Shown here in pieces: positions 17,896 through 26,863 of a stretch of 64,000 nt of DNA (within the stretch, counting starts at the first letter, position 1; each line of letters begins with the position of its first letter). The notes below the pieces were generated by a model that was not told the DNA's origin, made no database searches, and saw nothing but the letters and a program-made list of their open reading frames with translations. Source of the DNA: Brevibacillus reuszeri (lineage in GTDB: Bacteria > Bacillota > Bacilli > Brevibacillales > Brevibacillaceae); NCBI RefSeq assembly GCF_001187725.1, contig NZ_LGIQ01000005.1:991350-1055349 (forward strand), in the 5' to 3' direction. The translations under genes and the position numbers were made by a program.

Positions 17896-20250
17896 ATGCT
17901 GAAAGCGAAAACTCGCTGGAAACTGGCTACTTACGATGATCAATTAGCTGCAACGATTGCAGAAGAATGTCAGCTCACTCCGCTCGTATCCAAGCTGCTG
18001 GTCATTCGAGGCATTGAGTCATCGCAAAAGGCCCGAGATTTTCTTCAGGCAGGACCAGATTTATTTCATGATCCGTTCTTGCTAGATGGAATGGAACAAA
18101 GCGTGCGCCGTATTAGGCAGGCCATTGCAGATCAGGAACCGATATGCATTTATGGTGATTATGATGCGGATGGCGTAAGTTCCACATCACTTATGGTACA
18201 TGTTTTGCGCCAACTGGGCGCCGTGTTTGACTATTACATCCCAAACCGTTTTACCGAAGGGTATGGGTTACATAAAGACGCCTTGGCGCAGCTGCAGCAA
18301 AGCGGTTACAAGCTGATTATTACAGTAGATACCGGGATTAGTGCAGTAGAGCAGGTGGAGTATGCCAAACAGCTGGGTCTTGACGTAATTGTAACCGACC
18401 ACCACGAACCTCCGGCAATCATCCCGGAGGCATTTGCTGTGATTAATCCCAAAAAGCCTGGCTGTTCGTATCCGTTTGACATGCTCGCAGGGGTAGGAGT
18501 TGCCTTTAAACTGGGGCATGCCTTGTTGGGAGAGCCGCCACTCTATCTCGCTGATCTGGCAGCTTTGGGTACGATTGCTGACCTGGTACCGCTGGTTGAC
18601 GAGAACCGTATTCTCGCGCGTGAGGGACTGAAGCGCTTGAATCATACGAGGAATCTTGGGCTGCAAGCGTTGATCCGCGTCTGTGGGCTCTCGGACAGTG
18701 ATTTGTCGGCGGGACATGTAGGATTTGCCCTGGGGCCGCGATTAAACGCGAGCGGGCGCTTGGAGACCGCAGAATCGGCTGTCAAGCTGCTGACGACAGA
18801 AGACACGAATGAAGCAGAAGCATGTGCGCAGGCACTCGATGACTTGAATTGTGATCGCCAGGATTTAGTGGCAGCCATGACAGAAGAAGCTGTGCAGATG
18901 GTGAAGGAGCTGTACCCGCCTGATGAGCACAATGTGCTGGTAGTGGCAAAGGAAGGCTGGAATGTAGGGGTTGTCGGCATTGTTGCCTCTAGGCTTGTAG
19001 AGACATTTTACCGGCCAACCATTGTCCTGGGAATTGATCCGGAAAAGGGAACGGCGAAAGGCTCTGCACGCAGCATTGCCGGCTTTGACATGTATGAAGC
19101 TTTGACTGCTTGCAAAGAATGGTTGCCGCATTACGGCGGACATACGATGGCAGCAGGGATGACGCTGCCGGTTGAGAACCTTGATTTTATGCGTAATAAA
19201 CTGAATGAGCTCGCTGGTCAGTGGCTTTCGGCGGATGATTTTATCCCCTTGACCAAGGTGGATGTATCGATGGATATTACCCAGATCAGTCTCGAATCAG
19301 TGGAACAGCTGGAGCAGCTTGCTCCGTATGGGATGGGAAATCCAACTCCTTTGGTAATGCTAGAGGATGTAGAGACCGCCGGGATGCGTACAATTGGCCG
19401 TGACGACAACCACTTGAAATGCTCCTTGAGCAAATCCGGAACAACCGTCGATGCGATCGGCTTTAACTGGGCCCATGTGACCAAAAAGGTGACGCCAAAA
19501 GCACGCTTCCAGGTCTTGGGCGAGCTATCCGTAAATGAATGGAACGGCAACCGCAAGCCCCAGCTAACGATACGGGATTTGTCGGTGCCACATCAACAAA
19601 TCTTTGATTTGCGGGGAAGCCGCGACAAAGCGCAAAAATGGTTGCAGCTCTCGACTGAACCTGGCTCTATCACTGTGCTTTTCCACAAAGATAGCTATGA
19701 TTTGCTCGCATCGCAGGCTACCGAGGAGCAGAGAAGGGCTCTGTATGTATTTGAGCATGAAAATAGCGAAAGCGTTTTTTCATCTAGTCAAAATGTCATT
19801 CTGTACGACCTGCCAAAACGTCGTGCTGATTTTGCTGCCATCCTAACGGGGATAAAAGAGGCAGAGAGAATTTATTGCATGTTTGGCGATCCAGACTTGG
19901 GAATGGAGCGGCTTTCCTGTCCAGGACGTCAGCACTTTAAAGAGCTGTACCAATTTTTCGTGCAAGTACCAACTGTCAAGCATATCCATCTGGATGCGCT
20001 GGCACGCAAGCTAAAGTGGAAAAGGCCACTTTTGGACGGCATGCTCGGTATTTTTCTAGAGCTGGAGTTTTTGGCAGAGGAGTCTGACCATTACCGTTTA
20101 CTGAGCAATACGGCAAAACGTCCACTGGAAAGCTCTCGCCTTTATATGGAGTGGCAAGAGGAGTCTCAGCTGGCTACAGATTTATTACTTTCATCTTCAG
20201 AAGCCTTACTTCAATCGTTTCATCAGTTGGTGGAGTCTTCCACCGTTTAG
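17896..20250 (+). CDS. recJ: Single-stranded-DNA-specific exonuclease RecJ
   Basis: 784 residues. 5'-3' exonuclease acting in recombination and repair. DHH motifs: YGDYDADGVSST (about residue 85), VTVDTG, VTDHHEPP (DHH), GTIADLV; DHHA1 domain with GSARSIAGFD and HYGGHTMAAG. OB-fold near 460-560. The C-terminal region beyond 560 is the extra domain found in Firmicutes RecJ. TTGGAGGAA precedes the ATG at 17896. First gene of a recJ-apt unit (12-nt gap). Confidence 0.96.
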   Translation: MLKAKTRWKLATYDDQLAATIAEECQLTPLVSKLLVIRGIESSQKARDFLQAGPDLFHDPFLLDGMEQSVRRIRQAIADQEPICIYGDYDADGVSSTSLMVHVLRQLGAVFDYYIPNRFTEGYGLHKDALAQLQQSGYKLIITVDTGISAVEQVEYAKQLGLDVIVTDHHEPPAIIPEAFAVINPKKPGCSYPFDMLAGVGVAFKLGHALLGEPPLYLADLAALGTIADLVPLVDENRILAREGLKRLNHTRNLGLQALIRVCGLSDSDLSAGHVGFALGPRLNASGRLETAESAVKLLTTEDTNEAEACAQALDDLNCDRQDLVAAMTEEAVQMVKELYPPDEHNVLVVAKEGWNVGVVGIVASRLVETFYRPTIVLGIDPEKGTAKGSARSIAGFDMYEALTACKEWLPHYGGHTMAAGMTLPVENLDFMRNKLNELAGQWLSADDFIPLTKVDVSMDITQISLESVEQLEQLAPYGMGNPTPLVMLEDVETAGMRTIGRDDNHLKCSLSKSGTTVDAIGFNWAHVTKKVTPKARFQVLGELSVNEWNGNRKPQLTIRDLSVPHQQIFDLRGSRDKAQKWLQLSTEPGSITVLFHKDSYDLLASQATEEQRRALYVFEHENSESVFSSSQNVILYDLPKRRADFAAILTGIKEAERIYCMFGDPDLGMERLSCPGRQHFKELYQFFVQVPTVKHIHLDALARKLKWKRPLLDGMLGIFLELEFLAEESDHYRLLSNTAKRPLESSRLYMEWQEESQLATDLLLSSSEALLQSFHQLVESSTV

Positions 20251-20262
20251 GAGGAATTATTC

Positions 20263-20775
20263 ATGGATTTCAAACAATATATTCGCGTCATTCCTGATTA
20301 CCCGCAGCCTGGTATCCGCTTCAAGGATATTACCACTTTGTTAAAAGACGGTCCAGCCTATCGTGCTGCTATTCAAGAGCTGGCTGTATTTGCGCGGGAA
20401 GTGCAAGCAGAAGTGATTGCGGGTCCAGAAGCGCGTGGTTTCGTAGTGGGCGCGCCACTTTCCTACGAGATGGGCATTGGATTTGTTCCGGTGCGCAAAT
20501 CGGGCAAGCTTCCATATGAGTCGATTAAAGCTGACTACGATCTGGAATACGGAAAAGACGCACTGGCTGTGCATGTTGACGCGATTCAACCAGGGCAGCG
20601 TGTTTTGATTGCGGATGATTTGTTGGCAACTGGTGGAACGATTGAAACGACAATCAACCTAATCGAACAGTTGGGCGGTAAAGTAGTTGGTGCTGCTTTC
20701 CTAATCGAGCTGTCCTATTTGGATGGCCGTCAAAAAATCGGGGATATGCCGATTAAATCTCTGATTCAATACTAA
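20263..20775 (+). CDS. apt: Adenine phosphoribosyltransferase
   Basis: 170 residues. Salvages adenine to AMP with PRPP. PRPP-binding motif [13 protein letters not shown] near residue 120, hood region with GPEARGF and [10 protein letters not shown]. Standard length and start; AGGAGG upstream. The recJ-apt-relA order is conserved in Bacilli, linking purine salvage to (p)ppGpp metabolism. Confidence 0.97.
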   Translation: MDFKQYIRVIPDYPQPGIRFKDITTLLKDGPAYRAAIQELAVFAREVQAEVIAGPEARGFVVGAPLSYEMGIGFVPVRKSGKLPYESIKADYDLEYGKDALAVHVDAIQPGQRVLIADDLLATGGTIETTINLIEQLGGKVVGAAFLIELSYLDGRQKIGDMPIKSLIQY

Positions 20776-20789
20776 TTTCGAAGAAAAAA

Positions 20790-20818
20790 AGCGGGTTATA
20801 TACCCGTTTTTTTCTTTT
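20790..20818 (+). terminator. Intrinsic terminator after apt
   Basis: CGGGT (20792-20796) / ACCCG (20802-20806), then a T-rich run of about 15 nt. It separates apt from relA, which has its own promoter. Confidence 0.75.
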
Positions 20819-20854
20819 TTCTTTGACTGTACCTACTTTACAGGGGAAAGCACC

Positions 20855-20883
20855 TTTACAATATGAACGACTTAAAAGATAAT
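20855..20883 (+). promoter_or_regulatory. Candidate sigma-A promoter of relA
   Basis: TTTACA (20855-20860), 17-nt spacer, GATAAT (20878-20883); each hexamer matches 5 of 6. It would give a leader of about 265 nt. Confidence 0.55.
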
Positions 20884-20889
20884 AGATGA

Positions 20890-21052
20890 AATACCATAGC
20901 CAAGTTTTCTTATTCGGATTAGCTGCATCAGAGCCCACGTTTACGTTTGGCTATTCACGTATAGCGTTTAGCTGACGGCACGGCGGGTTCATACTTACTT
21001 ATAACGCAGTAGCACCTCTGTGAGTTGGCCTCATTTGAGGCTTTTTTATACC
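20890..21052 (+). ncRNA. Uncharacterised relA leader ending in an intrinsic terminator
   Basis: This 379-base gap between apt and relA has no ORF. Downstream of the promoter at 20855 the leader contains GCCTC (21028) / GAGGC followed by TTTTTT, a terminator upstream of the relA coding region. TGAG and CTCA just before it can form an alternative, mutually exclusive stem. The arrangement looks like an attenuator, but I match it to no known riboswitch or T-box; it may instead release a small RNA. Confidence 0.4.
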
Positions 21053-21154
21053 GATAGGAATTGAAGAAATTCTTGTCCCGTATAAGTGCAACCGCGCTTT
21101 GCCAAGGGCATGGCGTAGACAGGTTTTCTAATGAGAGGATAAGGGAAGGGAACT

Positions 21155-23323
21155 ATGATTACCGGCATTGATGAGGTAGTAAAAAAAGCGAGCACTTATT
21201 TATCCCAATCGGATATAGACTTAATTACGCGTGCTTATCAGCTTGCTCACAAGGCTCATGAGGGACAGGTGAGAAAGTCTGGTGTGCCCTATATCATGCA
21301 CCCGATCGCTGTAGCGGGTATCCTTGCCAATTTGCATATGGATGCCGTAACGATTGCAGCCGGATTTTTGCATGATGTGGTAGAGGACACTGAGATTACG
21401 CTGGATGATCTCCGCGATCAGTTTGGCCCTGATGTGGCGTTGCTGGTTGACGGTGTTACCAAGCTGGAAAAAATCAAGTATAAGTCAAAAGAAGAGCAGC
21501 TTGCTGAAAACCACCGCAAGATGCTGGTTGCCATGGCGCAGGACATTCGGGTCATTATGATCAAGCTTGCTGACCGTCTGCACAACATGCGGACACTGCG
21601 GCATATGTCCGAAGAAAAGCAGCGCGAGATTTCGGATGAAACACTGGAAATCTTTGCGCCACTTGCTCATCGACTGGGGATTGCCTCGGTTAAATGGGAG
21701 CTGGAGGATACCTCGCTTCGTTACCTGAACCCGCAGCAATACTATCGGATTGTTAATCTGATGCAAAAAAAGCGGGTCGAGCGTGAAGCCTACTTGAATG
21801 AAGCCTCGGATACGATCAGGGAAAAGCTGGGCGAGTTGAACATTGAAGCAGAAATTTCGGGTCGACCGAAACATATATACAGCATCTTTAAAAAGATGAC
21901 GAAACAAAACAAGCAATTCAATGAGATTTATGACCTGCTTGCACTTCGGATTATCGTAAACGACATTCGTGATTGCTACGCGGTGCTCGGGATCGTCCAC
22001 ACGCTGTGGAAGCCGATGCCAGGCCGTTTCAAGGATTATATCGCGATGCCGAAGACAAACATGTACCAGTCGCTTCATACGACGGTCATTGGGCCAAAGG
22101 GCGAGCCGCTCGAGGTGCAAATCCGGACATGGGAAATGCATCAGACAGCGGAGATCGGGATCGCTGCTCACTGGGCCTACAAAGAAGGTCAGAGCGTCGT
22201 ACAAGGATCTTTTGCCGAGAAGCTGGGGAGTCTGCGCGAGATCATCGAGGGTGGTTCCGAGGAAGCTCCCAATGCCCAGGAATTTATGGAGAGCCTCAAG
22301 CAAGACCTGTTCTCGGATACCGTGTTTGTTTTCACGCCAAAAGGAGACGTCGTCGAGCTGCCAAAAGGCTCCGTTCCGCTCGACTTTTCCTATCGCATTC
22401 ACTCGGCGGTGGGGAACAGGACGATCGGTGCTAAAGTAAATGGCAAGATCGTTCCTCTTGATTACGCAATGAAAACGGGCGATATTATTGAGATTCTGAC
22501 TTCCAAGCATTCGTACGGACCAAGTCAGGACTGGTTGAAAATAGCGAAGTCAGCACATGCTCGCAATAAAATTAAACAATGGTTTAAAAAGGAAAAGCGT
22601 GAAGAAAACGTCGCCAAAGGTCAGCAGATGGTTGAAACCGAGGTCAAGGCGCGTAGCTTTGATGTGAAGGAAGCTATGACGGAAGCTAACCTGAAGGAAG
22701 CTGCAGCCCGTTTCAATTTCCAAGGGGCGGAAGACATGTTTGCCGCTGTTGGATACGGCGGAATTACTGCATCTCAGATTGCTACACGTTTGGTTGACAA
22801 GCTGCGCCGCGAACGAGAAGAGCAGAACCCGATCATTCCAGAGGTTAAACCTAATACCGTTCATCAGGCAAAAAGTGAATCAGGAGTAAAGGTACGCGGT
22901 GTAGACAATCTGCTTGTACGTATATCCCGCTGCTGTACCCCTGTCCCAGGCGACCAGATCATTGGCTTTATTACAAGAGGTCGTGGTGTATCGGTGCACC
23001 GCTATGACTGTCCGAATGTGCTGGCGGATGAGTGCTCCGAGCGTTTGATTGATGTTGAGTGGGACAATGACTTCAAGCACAATTTCAACGTGGAAATCGA
23101 GATTACGGGCAATGATCGGAGCGGCCTTCTCAATGATGTTCTGCAAGTGGTCGCCGAGACGAAAACAAACATTGCAGCTGTCAGTGGCAAAGCCGATAAA
23201 AACCGGGTTGCGACCATACACATGACAATATCGATCAGCAATGTGGATCATTTGCAAAAAGTAGTAGAGCGCATTAAGCGTATCAAAGATATTTATTCGG
23301 TTCGCCGGATATTGAGCACCTGA
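21155..23323 (+). CDS. relA: Bifunctional (p)ppGpp synthetase/hydrolase
   Basis: 722 residues, long RSH protein. Hydrolase HD domain (HPIAVAGIL, FLHDVVEDT; residues about 25-200), synthetase domain (GRPKHIYSI, FKDYIAMPKTNMYQSLHTTV; 230-350), TGS (VFVFTPKGDVVELPKGS; 395-455), zinc-finger/RIS region (ISRCCTPVPGDQIIGFITRGRGVSVH) and C-terminal ACT domain. Both catalytic sites look intact, so the enzyme should make and degrade the alarmone in response to uncharged tRNA on ribosomes. GGGAAGGGA precedes the ATG. Confidence 0.97.
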   Translation: MITGIDEVVKKASTYLSQSDIDLITRAYQLAHKAHEGQVRKSGVPYIMHPIAVAGILANLHMDAVTIAAGFLHDVVEDTEITLDDLRDQFGPDVALLVDGVTKLEKIKYKSKEEQLAENHRKMLVAMAQDIRVIMIKLADRLHNMRTLRHMSEEKQREISDETLEIFAPLAHRLGIASVKWELEDTSLRYLNPQQYYRIVNLMQKKRVEREAYLNEASDTIREKLGELNIEAEISGRPKHIYSIFKKMTKQNKQFNEIYDLLALRIIVNDIRDCYAVLGIVHTLWKPMPGRFKDYIAMPKTNMYQSLHTTVIGPKGEPLEVQIRTWEMHQTAEIGIAAHWAYKEGQSVVQGSFAEKLGSLREIIEGGSEEAPNAQEFMESLKQDLFSDTVFVFTPKGDVVELPKGSVPLDFSYRIHSAVGNRTIGAKVNGKIVPLDYAMKTGDIIEILTSKHSYGPSQDWLKIAKSAHARNKIKQWFKKEKREENVAKGQQMVETEVKARSFDVKEAMTEANLKEAAARFNFQGAEDMFAAVGYGGITASQIATRLVDKLRREREEQNPIIPEVKPNTVHQAKSESGVKVRGVDNLLVRISRCCTPVPGDQIIGFITRGRGVSVHRYDCPNVLADECSERLIDVEWDNDFKHNFNVEIEITGNDRSGLLNDVLQVVAETKTNIAAVSGKADKNRVATIHMTISISNVDHLQKVVERIKRIKDIYSVRRILST

Positions 23324-23404
23324 TCCCTGTGAGGATTGGGTGTTCTTGTTTTCAACACCTTCCACGGATTTGATAAGAAATGAGCATGAGGAGGACAAGC
23401 ATTT

Positions 23405-23842
23405 ATGAGAGTAGTCGTACAACGATCAAAAGAAGCGAGTGTAACCGTAGCAGGAGAGGTTGTCGGACAGATTCCGCACGGTTTGATGCTGCTCGTAGGA
23501 ATTACACACGAGGACAGCGAAAAGGATGTGGAGTTCGTCGCTGACAAGATCGCAAATCTACGGATTTTTGAAGACGAGGAAGGGAAGATGAATCATTCCG
23601 TTCTGGAAACAGGTGGGCAAATATTGTCTGTCTCTCAATTTACGCTCTATGGTGATTGCCGAAAAGGAAGACGTCCTAACTTCATGGCAGCAGCACGCCC
23701 CGAGCAGGCAGAACCATTGTATGAGCTGTTTAATCAAAAGCTGCGTGAAAAAGGATTGCAGGTAGAAACAGGCCGTTTCGGAGCGATGATGGATGTTGCC
23801 CTGATAAATGATGGGCCTGTTACATTGATTGTAGAGTCTTAG
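23405..23842 (+). CDS. dtd: D-aminoacyl-tRNA deacylase Dtd
   Basis: 145 residues. Removes D-amino acids (and Gly from tRNA-Ala) from tRNA. Start [18 protein letters not shown] and the catalytic motifs [11 protein letters not shown] and C-terminal NDGPVTLI are diagnostic. Gly-cisPro pair present as NDGPVT. The relA-dtd order is conserved in Bacilli. GAGGAGG lies about 10 nt upstream. Confidence 0.96.
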   Translation: MRVVVQRSKEASVTVAGEVVGQIPHGLMLLVGITHEDSEKDVEFVADKIANLRIFEDEEGKMNHSVLETGGQILSVSQFTLYGDCRKGRRPNFMAAARPEQAEPLYELFNQKLREKGLQVETGRFGAMMDVALINDGPVTLIVES

Positions 23843-23868
23843 AAATGTCGCGGTGAGGGGGAGTGGGA

Positions 23869-24423
23869 ATGAGCAGGCAGGCATTGGTGGTAGGAGCGAG
23901 CGGGATGTTGACAGGAGTGGCGCGCTGGCTCGCAGAGCAGGGCTATCTGGTGACATTGGTCGGGAGAGATCAGGGACGGCTTGCACAAGTTCGGGACGGC
24001 TCCCTATATCCCCAATCCTTTACACTGCTTCCTCTCGATTATCACCGGACGGACCACTTGCGTGAGGCGATGGAGCAGTTAATTGGAGAGAACAGACACA
24101 TCGATCTTGTGGTAGCCTGGATTCATCAAACAGCTCCAGACGCACTCCCCACGATTCAACAAGTGCTCTCTCGTCCAAACAAGAACTGGAGCCTCTACCA
24201 CGTATGTGGGAGCAAAGCGTGGCTCCATCCTCCGATTGTCCAGGAAATAGCATCTTGTACCTATCATCAAATCATTCTCGGATTTATTTGTGAGAACGAG
24301 CAGAAATCACGTTGGTTGACGAACAACGAGATTGCCCAAGGCGTGATTCGATCTATTCAGTCACAGGAGATGCAATCCATTGTGGGGCAGGTAGAGCCTT
24401 GGGACAGACGTCCCTCTTCGTGA
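23869..24423 (+). CDS. Short-chain dehydrogenase-like Rossmann protein
   Basis: 184 residues. Nucleotide-binding GASGMLTG at residues 8-15, VVAWIH in the position of the SDR NNAG strand, and a short C-terminus. The Tyr-x3-Lys catalytic pair is not obvious, and the protein is shorter than classical SDRs (about 250), so it may be a non-catalytic or atypical member. Start at ATG 23869 after GAGGGGGAG. It sits 26 nt after dtd and is followed by a bidirectional terminator. Function unknown. Confidence 0.7.
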   Translation: MSRQALVVGASGMLTGVARWLAEQGYLVTLVGRDQGRLAQVRDGSLYPQSFTLLPLDYHRTDHLREAMEQLIGENRHIDLVVAWIHQTAPDALPTIQQVLSRPNKNWSLYHVCGSKAWLHPPIVQEIASCTYHQIILGFICENEQKSRWLTNNEIAQGVIRSIQSQEMQSIVGQVEPWDRRPSS

Positions 24424-24448
24424 TCTTGTTGTTCTTACATCAAAAAAG

Positions 24449-24514
24449 AAACCCCCAGCAGGGAAGTTGGGCTCGTCGTGTGCTGCGAGTCCGCTCATTG
24501 CTAGGGGTTTTTGA
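24449..24514 (+). terminator. Long bidirectional terminator hairpin
   Basis: AACCCC-C-AGCA (24450s) pairs with TGCT-AGGGGTT (to about 24510) around a large loop, then TTTTTG. It lies between the convergent SDR-like and amidase genes and can act from both sides. Confidence 0.65.
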
Positions 24515-24550
24515 ATGTCTTTGGCAAAGGCAATCTTGCAGAAGGCTTTA

Positions 24551-26395
24551 TCAACCGCCCTGCGGGTTTAACGAATTGAAGTATTGAATAATCCCTTTGT
24601 ATAAGCCTTCGGCAGCTAAATCCTGTTGTTTCTCCGAGCGAACCCGTATTTCATCATTGTAGTTGGAGAGGAATCCAATCTCCGCCAAAATAGATGGGAC
24701 TTGGTTTTCCCGTAGAACAAAGTAGTCGCCGAAGCGGGATTGCAAATCTTTGTAGCTCGTCGCTTTAACCAGCTCATTTTGAACCAGCGAAGCGAGCTTG
24801 CTGGAGTTGCCCTGATTGTAGAAAAAGACGATTGAACCGTTTGTCGCTGTGTTCGGATGTGTATTATGGTGAACACTGACAAAAATATCTGCCTTGTTGT
24901 TAATGGCCACATCTACCCGTTGCTGAAGGGTCAGCTTGCGGTCATCAGCGCGTGTCATGATGACGCTTGCTCCTGATGATTGCAGCTTGTTTCTCAGCAA
25001 GAGAGCAACCTGCAGGTTTACTGTTTTCTCCAGGGTAGAAAAACTGGAGCCTGTCGCGCCATTATCATTGCCGCCGTGTCCTGCATCGACAACGATGGTT
25101 TTTCCGACGAGTTCATTGCCGCGAATGACAGCAGGTACACCGCTCGCCGATACGAGCCAACCGGCAATATAGCCGCTAGACCCGTCTGTAAACTTGACCT
25201 GGAACCATTCGCCTTCCTTATTGGCAATGCTATATTTTTCGCCCGGTTGCACTCGCTTGATGATTTCGTGCTCAGTGCTTGGGCCAGATCGTACATTTGT
25301 ATCAGGGTTAACGATGGTGACATACGGACCGCTTGGTGTCGGCATGCTTGGCTGCGATACGGTAATGAGCCAGCCTGCTACCCAGCCCGTTTGCCCTGCT
25401 GGAGTTTGTACCCGGTACCAATCTCCCTGCTTCTCCACAACAGTCAGACTTGTGCCGACTGCCAGCGTGGTAATGATTGAGCTGGTAGTGTTGGCCTCGC
25501 TGCGCAAGTTTAAGCCGTCTGTTTGCACAGTAGCGGTTTGTTTGGCAGGTGTTGATGTTGTAGGCTGTCCAGGTTGTGCTCCTGAATTGATATCCGTCGG
25601 TGGATTACCAGGATCAAGCTCTGCGTTTGGATTAGGTGCCTGCTCAGTTGTAAACCAGGCGTTTACACCGTCATAGGGAAACTGAATCCAACCATTTTGT
25701 TGCGTGATGACATTCACCGTTTCACCGGCATGAAGCTGACCGATGGCGGGTGTAGTGGGATCCGGTGTTGCGTAAACATACGGTGCGTATTGTAGGGTCA
25801 GGCTGCTGCCTTGTACAGCAGGTGGCTTGGTTGCCTGCGATCCGCCAGCGGGTGGGGCAGTGGTTGTTGTGCCGCCGCCTGCAGAATTAGCTGGGGGGGT
25901 GGATGCTTGTCCTGCTGTCGTTTCTTTTACGAGCCAGGAAGCGACCCAGCCTTTGCTTTGGGAAGAGAGCTGAATTTGAATCCACTCTCCATTTTTCTGC
26001 ACGATGTTATAGCGCGTACCCGGATTGATGGTTCCGACAATCGCATTCGTTTGTCCGGGGCCAGAGCGTACATTGAGATTCGTGGTCGTGCTTTCCACTT
26101 GTGCAACTGGAGCAGAGGCTTGCTGCTGGTTTGTTACCAGCCAATTGGCAACCCAACCTGTCTGCCCATTTGGCAGCTTCACTTGAACCCAGTCGTTTTT
26201 GGTGGAGATCACAGGCAATACAGTCTTGTTCGGCAGAGTGGTGACGACAGTGTCCTGAAGGCTAGGACCAGAACGGACATTGAGCTTGTCCACAGTGACC
26301 TGAACAGAACCGGCGGCCCAAGCTGTAGAGACGGGGATGGAAATGGCACATAGAAAAGTCAGGAGGGTCCTCAGGAGCTTTTGACGAACAAACAC
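24551..26395 (-). CDS. N-acetylmuramoyl-L-alanine amidase with five SH3-type repeats
   Basis: About 614 residues, secreted (signal peptide ending AWAAG). Four canonical bacterial SH3 repeats (each containing NVRSGP or NLRSEA and ending GW-A-WL) plus one divergent repeat (TLQYAPYVYATPDP) bind wall; Pro/Thr-rich linkers separate them. The C-terminal Amidase_3 domain (about 430-610) shows the zinc set: His in DAGHGG, Glu in TLEKTVN, His in SVHHN and catalytic Glu in LAEIGF. It cleaves the stem peptide from MurNAc. B. subtilis yrvJ is in the same place. AAAGG abuts the ATG at 26404, so GTG at 26395 is the likelier start. Confidence 0.92.
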   Translation of the reverse strand: MFVRQKLLRTLLTFLCAISIPVSTAWAAGSVQVTVDKLNVRSGPSLQDTVVTTLPNKTVLPVISTKNDWVQVKLPNGQTGWVANWLVTNQQQASAPVAQVESTTTNLNVRSGPGQTNAIVGTINPGTRYNIVQKNGEWIQIQLSSQSKGWVASWLVKETTAGQASTPPANSAGGGTTTTAPPAGGSQATKPPAVQGSSLTLQYAPYVYATPDPTTPAIGQLHAGETVNVITQQNGWIQFPYDGVNAWFTTEQAPNPNAELDPGNPPTDINSGAQPGQPTTSTPAKQTATVQTDGLNLRSEANTTSSIITTLAVGTSLTVVEKQGDWYRVQTPAGQTGWVAGWLITVSQPSMPTPSGPYVTIVNPDTNVRSGPSTEHEIIKRVQPGEKYSIANKEGEWFQVKFTDGSSGYIAGWLVSASGVPAVIRGNELVGKTIVVDAGHGGNDNGATGSSFSTLEKTVNLQVALLLRNKLQSSGASVIMTRADDRKLTLQQRVDVAINNKADIFVSVHHNTHPNTATNGSIVFFYNQGNSSKLASLVQNELVKATSYKDLQSRFGDYFVLRENQVPSILAEIGFLSNYNDEIRVRSEKQQDLAAEGLYKGIIQYFNSLNPQGG

Positions 26396-26592
26396 GATAG
26401 ACATCCTTTCACGTTAATTTCCTCATACGAACCAAAATATGTCTTACATGTTTTTGGCAAATTAATCACTTCTCCCTATATCCTGCTTTTTCCTGCATCA
26501 TCCGACAAACTTCCTCACTATTTTCCAGATTGCATTTCCCAGTGGAAGGCAATAATAGGAATGATAGATAGAGCAATCAGGAGGAATTTGTC

Positions 26593-26763
26593 GTGAGGCA
26601 ATCAAATAAGGAAACCTTTGCACAGGAATTGAACCGAAAGTTTTTCTCTGTCGATTTTCATGATTTTTTGGAAAAAGATGCTTCATTAAATGATGTGGAA
26701 CTGTCAAAGGAATTTACTCCAAGTGTCAGAGATGTTCAGCATTTGCGCAAAAAACGGAAGTGA
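26593..26763 (+). CDS. Small hypothetical protein (56 aa)
   Basis: GTG-started frame of 56 residues with AGGAGGAA 8-12 nt upstream. The protein is charged and helical, with a Lys/Arg-rich end (VQHLRKKRK) after SKEFTPSVRDV. I do not recognise a family. It lies between the divergent amidase gene and the hemZ promoter, and its ribosome site is strong, so expression is plausible. Confidence 0.55.
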   Translation: MRQSNKETFAQELNRKFFSVDFHDFLEKDASLNDVELSKEFTPSVRDVQHLRKKRK

Positions 26764-26799
26764 TGGGAGAGCTTGCCTGCTGCAGTGCCACTTGGACAG

Positions 26800-26829
26800 T
26801 TGACCGTGACTGTCACCGTCAGCTATGAT
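26800..26829 (+). promoter_or_regulatory. hemZ promoter with embedded 21-bp palindrome
   Basis: TTGACC (26800-26805), 18-nt spacer, TATGAT (26824-26829). Between them TGACCGTGAC-T-GTCACCGTCA (26801-26821) is an inverted repeat with a single mismatch, overlapping the -35. This looks like an operator for a dimeric repressor or activator; it does not match the Fur, PerR, Fnr or Rex spacing I know. Confidence 0.55.
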
Positions 26830-26863
26830 GAGGAGTGGCATTTTGAAAAAGCAGGTGAACTCC

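Noticed and set aside
21485..22510. 341-codon minus-strand frame inside relA
   Set aside because: Shadow of the relA codon bias; no family motif.
25811..26353. 180-codon plus-strand frame opposite the amidase gene
   Set aside because: Antisense to the SH3 repeats; repetitive composition mirrors them.
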